Assembly (NCBI GenBank): GCA_013420905.1
Contig: JAAXNY010000010.1
Coordinates: forward strand, 1,116,001 to 1,180,000
Direction of reading: 5' to 3'
Length of the DNA stretch: 64,000 nucleotides
Source: Collybia mongolica
Lineage: Eukaryota > Basidiomycota > Agaricomycetes > Agaricales > Clitocybaceae
Below, piece after piece: positions 60,169 to 64,000 of this stretch (within the stretch, counting starts at the first letter, position 1; each line of letters starts with the position of its first letter). Both the position numbers and the translations under genes were made by a program. The notes under the pieces were generated by a model that was given only the letters and a program-made list of their open reading frames with translations, made no database searches and was not told the origin of the DNA.

Positions 60169-61001
60169 TATTTTTCCTTTCAATCACATTTAAATATAGC
60201 TCGGTAGTGAGGGTCCAAACCGAATATCAGTCGCCATTGGCTGTTTACTATCAGTGGCCCATTATTGCCTACGGGCAGTGTAATGCTTATTTTCATTTTG
60301 GCCACTTCCACAGCTCCGTTTGTCTCAAAAAAAAACCATAGCTCGGTGCATGTTATCCAAATAAGATCCTCGACTCAGAACAATAAATAAACGTCCTCAG
60401 TTTTATGGGGAGGCTCGAGAAGGTGACTTTGATCAGGTAAATTGTCTTTTATAGTCAGGCCCACAACTATGGGAAAGAGCACAGGAAATTGGTTGGATCC
60501 AAAACCTTCTATATATCAATAGCTTCTATTCTACCCATTCTATAAGGGTACAGAGTGTTAGATGGTATGGCAGGCTCCGGATTTGTTGTTCACAGAGGTG
60601 AGAGTGACAGGGATCCTTGTTACATTTTCAGATGCCCCTGGCTTCCCGGCTCGTCAATTGAGACAACACCCCTCGGGGTATGACATTTTCTTGATTTTCG
60701 ATGTGACTACAGTGACGAAAATAAGCAATACCTGTCTCATTTGCTGAAATCAAGCCCGTCATCTCGGTCAACGCCCGCCACATTTTCTCCCCCCAAAAAA
60801 AGAAATTGAGGCAGGGTAATCTGTCCGTAAGAACCAGTTCTATATACTGGTAACTTCATGATTCCTCATTTTTCCGATTCGTAGCGTTATGGGGGAGAGA
60901 GTCCAAAATAGGCACACCCATAGTATTGTTTCTGAATGCACCAAGTTTGACAGCCTCGGGGCATCCTATTATATATGGGCTACAAGTCTTGCATTACAAG
61001 T
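60169..61001. other. Intergenic region, no protein gene seen
   Basis: The spacer between the LVIVD gene and the third tRNA-Asp holds no frame with a motif and no repeat shared with the transposon island. Confidence 0.5.
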
Positions 61002-61086
61002 TCTTTGCTAGTATATCGGTTAGTACACGCGCCTGTCACTCCAGGAGCGGCCGCGCGAAAGCTGGGTTCGACTCCCAGGCAGAGAG
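61002..61086 (+). tRNA. tRNA-Asp(GTC), with 13-nt intron
   Basis: The mature sequence equals that of the copies at 24372 and 53775. The anticodon loop CTGTCAC is split by a 13-base intron after position 37, and the intron differs in sequence from the other two. CAAGT stands just upstream and TTTTT just downstream (61089 onward). It lies on the opposite strand from the other two. Confidence 0.93.
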
Positions 61087-61391
61087 ATATTTTTAAAGAA
61101 AATCTTCCTCTCTCTCTCCCTTATGTTTTAAATATTTTTGCAATTGCTTGGGGGATAAGCTGACGGTCTCAGGCTGGGAGGATGTCCCTTACCATGGACA
61201 AGCCGTCCTGTATGCTCTCCAACGGACTTCTCGAAGATTTGGAGGGTAATACATTACATCACGTGATGCATTTTCACCACACTCAGGCTTGGGGTGGCTC
61301 GGCCTGGTGACTCTCTTCCAACGAAACATCGTCGAAATTGTATCGAGTAACAAATTACTCGTCTGGCAGTCAATTGCCGACGTGCCTCACG

Positions 61392-62484
61392 ATGGCGGTG
61401 CTGGAAAATGGCGACCAGGATCTTATGCAGCTTTGGGGCCTCATCACGGAACTGAGCGAACAACTAAATCAAAACCGTAGTGTTTCTGTATCGCTGTATG
61501 CTCAGGCAGACAGTATCAAGGTAGGCACGTTGCCCGATCGCTATCTATTGCAAATACTCAGATACTATTATCTTTCTCTTAGAACCAGGCCGTTCACTCC
61601 CAGACGGGCTTCGTATTGCGTCGGTACGTCATGTGCGCTCTGGTAGCCAACTGTCATGCTCAATTCAGCCAGGTACAATTTGGACAAAACCCAAGGTTCG
61701 ATTAGGTTTTAGGGAATGGTCTTTTATTTTTGATTCTAATATATCATTGCAGAAGACTATGATGCTGAACTGGAACGTATGAATGTATCAATAATTGCTG
61801 AGAATCAAGCGCTTCAGCACGACAACAAGCAGCTTAATACTTTGATAAAGGAATATGAACAGACGCTGGAAACTCTCATGAGTTGAGCTTAAATTCTTAA
61901 AACAGATTCATCATTGCTGACATCCATTTTGCAGGCAACTTTCGAAACCGTGCTGTGTGTTACTGTTGCTCCCCATTTATCCTTGAGTGACTCATACCTT
62001 ACTCATCTAGCAAGATGTGCAGGAGCGTGAATTATCATTGATCCGTGAATACGAGACAAAACTCCTAGCCAGACAAGAAGAAACCTCGGTCCAGGACCTC
62101 ACGCGCACTACAGCGGTGTCTGAATCTATAGGCCGAATCTCACATCTTCTACGTCTGTTCCTGCGCTCTCTGGGTGGAGAAGACGCAGATCTATCAACCA
62201 CGCACGACGAAGATGATCGCGAGCCGTGGACCTCGGTGTTCGCCGCAGAACATGCCCTTGAAAGAGAAATTGAACTCGCGCGATTGGAAAAGGAGAACGA
62301 GGAGCTGAGGCGGATGATGGGGCTTGTGTCGACGCAACCTAGGCGAAGCAACTCAGATACCCGACCCACATTTGAGCCTCCAAGGCAAGACCAACACCGC
62401 ATCCCAAGTATAACCAAATTAGGTGGCTCGATAGGGACGTTGGGCCCATCCGGAACATACAAACGGATTCGATCCCCTGGTTGA
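61392..62484 (+). CDS. SIKE/FGFR1OP2-like coiled-coil protein (probable STRIPAK component)
   Basis: Exon 1 (61392-61520) reads DLMQLWGLITELSEQLNQNR, exon 2 (61583-61623) NQAVHSQTGFVLRR. Then come YNLDKTQ, a coiled-coil exon with NVSIIAENQALQHDNKQLNT and LIKEYEQTLETLM, and a last long exon with HLLRLFLRSLGGEDADLS, ALEREIELARLEKENEELRR and a disordered basic tail (SGTYKRIRSPG). The arrangement of two coiled coils around an ENQ-L-x-x-ENK-L segment matches the SIKE/FGFR1OP2 family, which in animals and fungi belongs to the STRIPAK phosphatase-kinase complex (cell fusion, septation, fruiting). The family call rests on pattern rather than on a catalytic motif. An upstream in-frame ATG at 61338 is less likely because its peptide lacks conservation-like features. 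Confidence 0.6.
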
Positions 62485-63412
62485 AGACTTGTTTGATCAA
62501 GGTGCCCTTCTTTTCTTGGCGATTGGTCGTTAGAGTTACTTCAAGCTGAGATAGTCCTATTTTTGTTAATCTGGTAGTGATGAAATGATGACATGTGGGA
62601 TTCTCAGCTGATGATGATGATGATCATTGGTCTCATCGTGGTTTTCTGCGGCAGGCATGCAGACGTATGGGATGATCAGGCTATATCTGATGAGGCCTTG
62701 CAGAGAGTGGAGTATATGGGGACTTGAGCATTGAAGGCTTGAGATCGTATCATGTGTATACATATGTAGTGATACTCAGGTGGCTCGGCTAGACTTACCT
62801 GATTTCTGGTGGAATCCCATTGGTTGTGCTGACAACGACGAGATTATATTGGCCATAAGCTGCGCATAAATATATGTTGCCAAGTCCAGTACCATATCAA
62901 AACCTTTGACGGGTGGTGAGATAGTGTCAGTCTATCACCGGGGTCAGATGCAAGCCTAAAGAGGATGGTTGAGAGTGACTTGTCGAGAGTTGAAAGAGTT
63001 GTGGTGGGCTTGAGGATAGGTCCATGGACCATGGTGACAGGAAATTTATAATTATGCCGGTAGCCGTAAATTTGAACAAGTTACCTGAAGGGACGAAAAA
63101 CAGGCACACGGAATACGCGAGGATCACTGGCTTAATTGAATTTTGAACAAGGTTGGGCCTGTTCCTCTAACAGCACTCTCTGTGACTGTTCGACGCCCTG
63201 AATGTTGCTGGCAACGACAGAGGAAAGAGGATGGATAAAAGAGACCCAGGTCAGTGTTACAGCACACATCACCGGCGCGGCAGTGCTCACGGAATCTGGG
63301 CGCTGCGATTTGCCTCCGTCCAACACGTTCTCCTGATGTAAAACTGATTTCTAATTAATCTTGGCCGTTCTCTTCGCAGGACTTCATTCAACCGAACTCG
63401 TTAACCGCTGAT
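62485..63412. other. Intergenic region, possible unrecognised minus-strand exons
   Basis: On the minus strand there are plausible splice donors and open stretches (for example AYGQYNLVVVSTTNGIPPEI just before a GTAAGT donor at 62798), but I cannot assemble a gene or recognise a family. A GAT trinucleotide run lies at 62612-62624. The end nearest 63413 should contain the promoter of the last gene. Confidence 0.35.
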
Positions 63413-64000
63413 ATGACATTCCCTGTTTCGCGAGCGACTTCACCCACCTCTTTGGTGCCTTTCCGGTTTGGCTCCCGCACAGACGACTCGCGAGCAGGGA
63501 AAGGGAAAGAGGGCTTCATAGGTGCAAAATCTCGTCGGTCATCAACGCATTCGCGGTCAAACGACAAAGGCAAAGAACCTGTATATGGCAAAGATTCTGT
63601 GGACAGCAGTACAAGTCCAACTTCTTCCAGTTTTGGTGAGTTGCCATTTAACTCCTATGGGCATGTACCCTCGGGATGCATAACCCCGTGAAAGCACTGG
63701 ATATATTCTAATATACATGCGGTCTAAAAGGTCTAGAAACCTTCTCACCGTCTCGCAACGTTGCCTCTTCCTCATATACACCATATGACTCCTTCGAGGC
63801 ATCCACTTCAACTGAGCGGCCCAAGAAAACTCAGCGCAGTGGTATACTCGTGACAGCATCGGACGCCTTGGGATTCAAGTTTGGCCGCAGGAAACCTACC
63901 ATTCGACAATCACCTATGCCAGTTATTCTTCCTGGTGTCATAGAAATTAAGGCACCTGGCCTGGACGAAGAGGTGGAGGAACGGAACCGATTGAGGGAGA
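63413..64000 (+). CDS. Unrecognised protein, N-terminal part only (runs off the window)
   Basis: Exon 1 (63413-about 63635) starts MTFPVSRATSPTSLVPFRFG and is Ser/Lys/Arg rich (AKSRRSSTHSRSNDKGKEP). An intron with GTGAGT donor ends near 63730, and exon 2 continues in frame with GLETFSPSRNVASSSYTPYD, SGILVTASDALGFKFGRRKP, PMPVILPGVIEIKAPGLDEE and VEERNRLRE, the start of what looks like a coiled coil. The N-terminus is disordered and basic. No domain is visible in this part, and the remainder lies beyond position 64000. Confidence 0.62.

Overview
The window looks like nuclear DNA of a filamentous basidiomycete, probably an Agaricomycete. Host genes are cut by many short introns of about 45-75 bases with GT-AG ends. 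The products are eukaryotic (SUMO E1 subunit, PX-PH phospholipase D, RNA polymerase III subunit, STRIPAK-type coiled coil). The tRNA genes carry introns next to the anticodon, and the transposons are the Ty1/copia, CACTA (Tnp2) and Tc1 types common in mushroom-forming fungi. Species cannot be named from the sequence alone.

Left block (1-24454): a gene-poor stretch, then a single-exon mitochondrial PPR-like protein, a Zn(II)2Cys6 transcription factor, the SUMO-activating subunit AOS1, a 3 kb desert with one degraded Cys-rich fragment, an FAD fumarate reductase/tricarballylate dehydrogenase-like enzyme, a long phospholipase D1-type gene and a SAP-domain protein. All read on the + strand. The block closes with an intron-containing tRNA-Asp on the - strand.

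Middle block (about 24.5-53.7 kb): an AT-rich island of nested transposons whose order of arrival can be read from target-site duplications (TSDs). An old minus-strand copia remnant received a poly(A) retroposon (13-bp TSD). That received a copia element with two LTRs (5-bp TSD TTTCC). The copia element was then hit by a Tc1-type element (TA) in gag and by a 10 kb CACTA element (3-bp TSD TAT) exactly inside the reverse transcriptase. To the right lies a second, degraded CACTA relative containing a 2.9 kb non-autonomous CACTA derivative (3-bp TSD TTA). The 10 kb CACTA carries a Tnp2 transposase, a divergently transcribed Spt5-like (NGN-KOW) gene, an acidic accessory gene and a small unknown gene. 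The transposase and Spt5-like genes start from the two arms of a 98-bp inverted repeat, which looks like a palindromic bidirectional promoter. Nearly every transposon reading frame is broken by TGA codons best explained as CGA to TGA (CpG decay).

Right block (53.7-64 kb): a second tRNA-Asp, RNA polymerase III subunit RPC9 on the - strand, a degraded tandem copy and then an intact copy of a secreted LVIVD/choice-of-anchor-B protein, a third tRNA-Asp, a SIKE/FGFR1OP2-like coiled-coil protein and the start of an unrecognised gene that runs off the window. The host genes look like independent housekeeping and regulatory genes rather than one pathway. The coherent system here is the nested transposon island between two same-strand tRNA-Asp genes.
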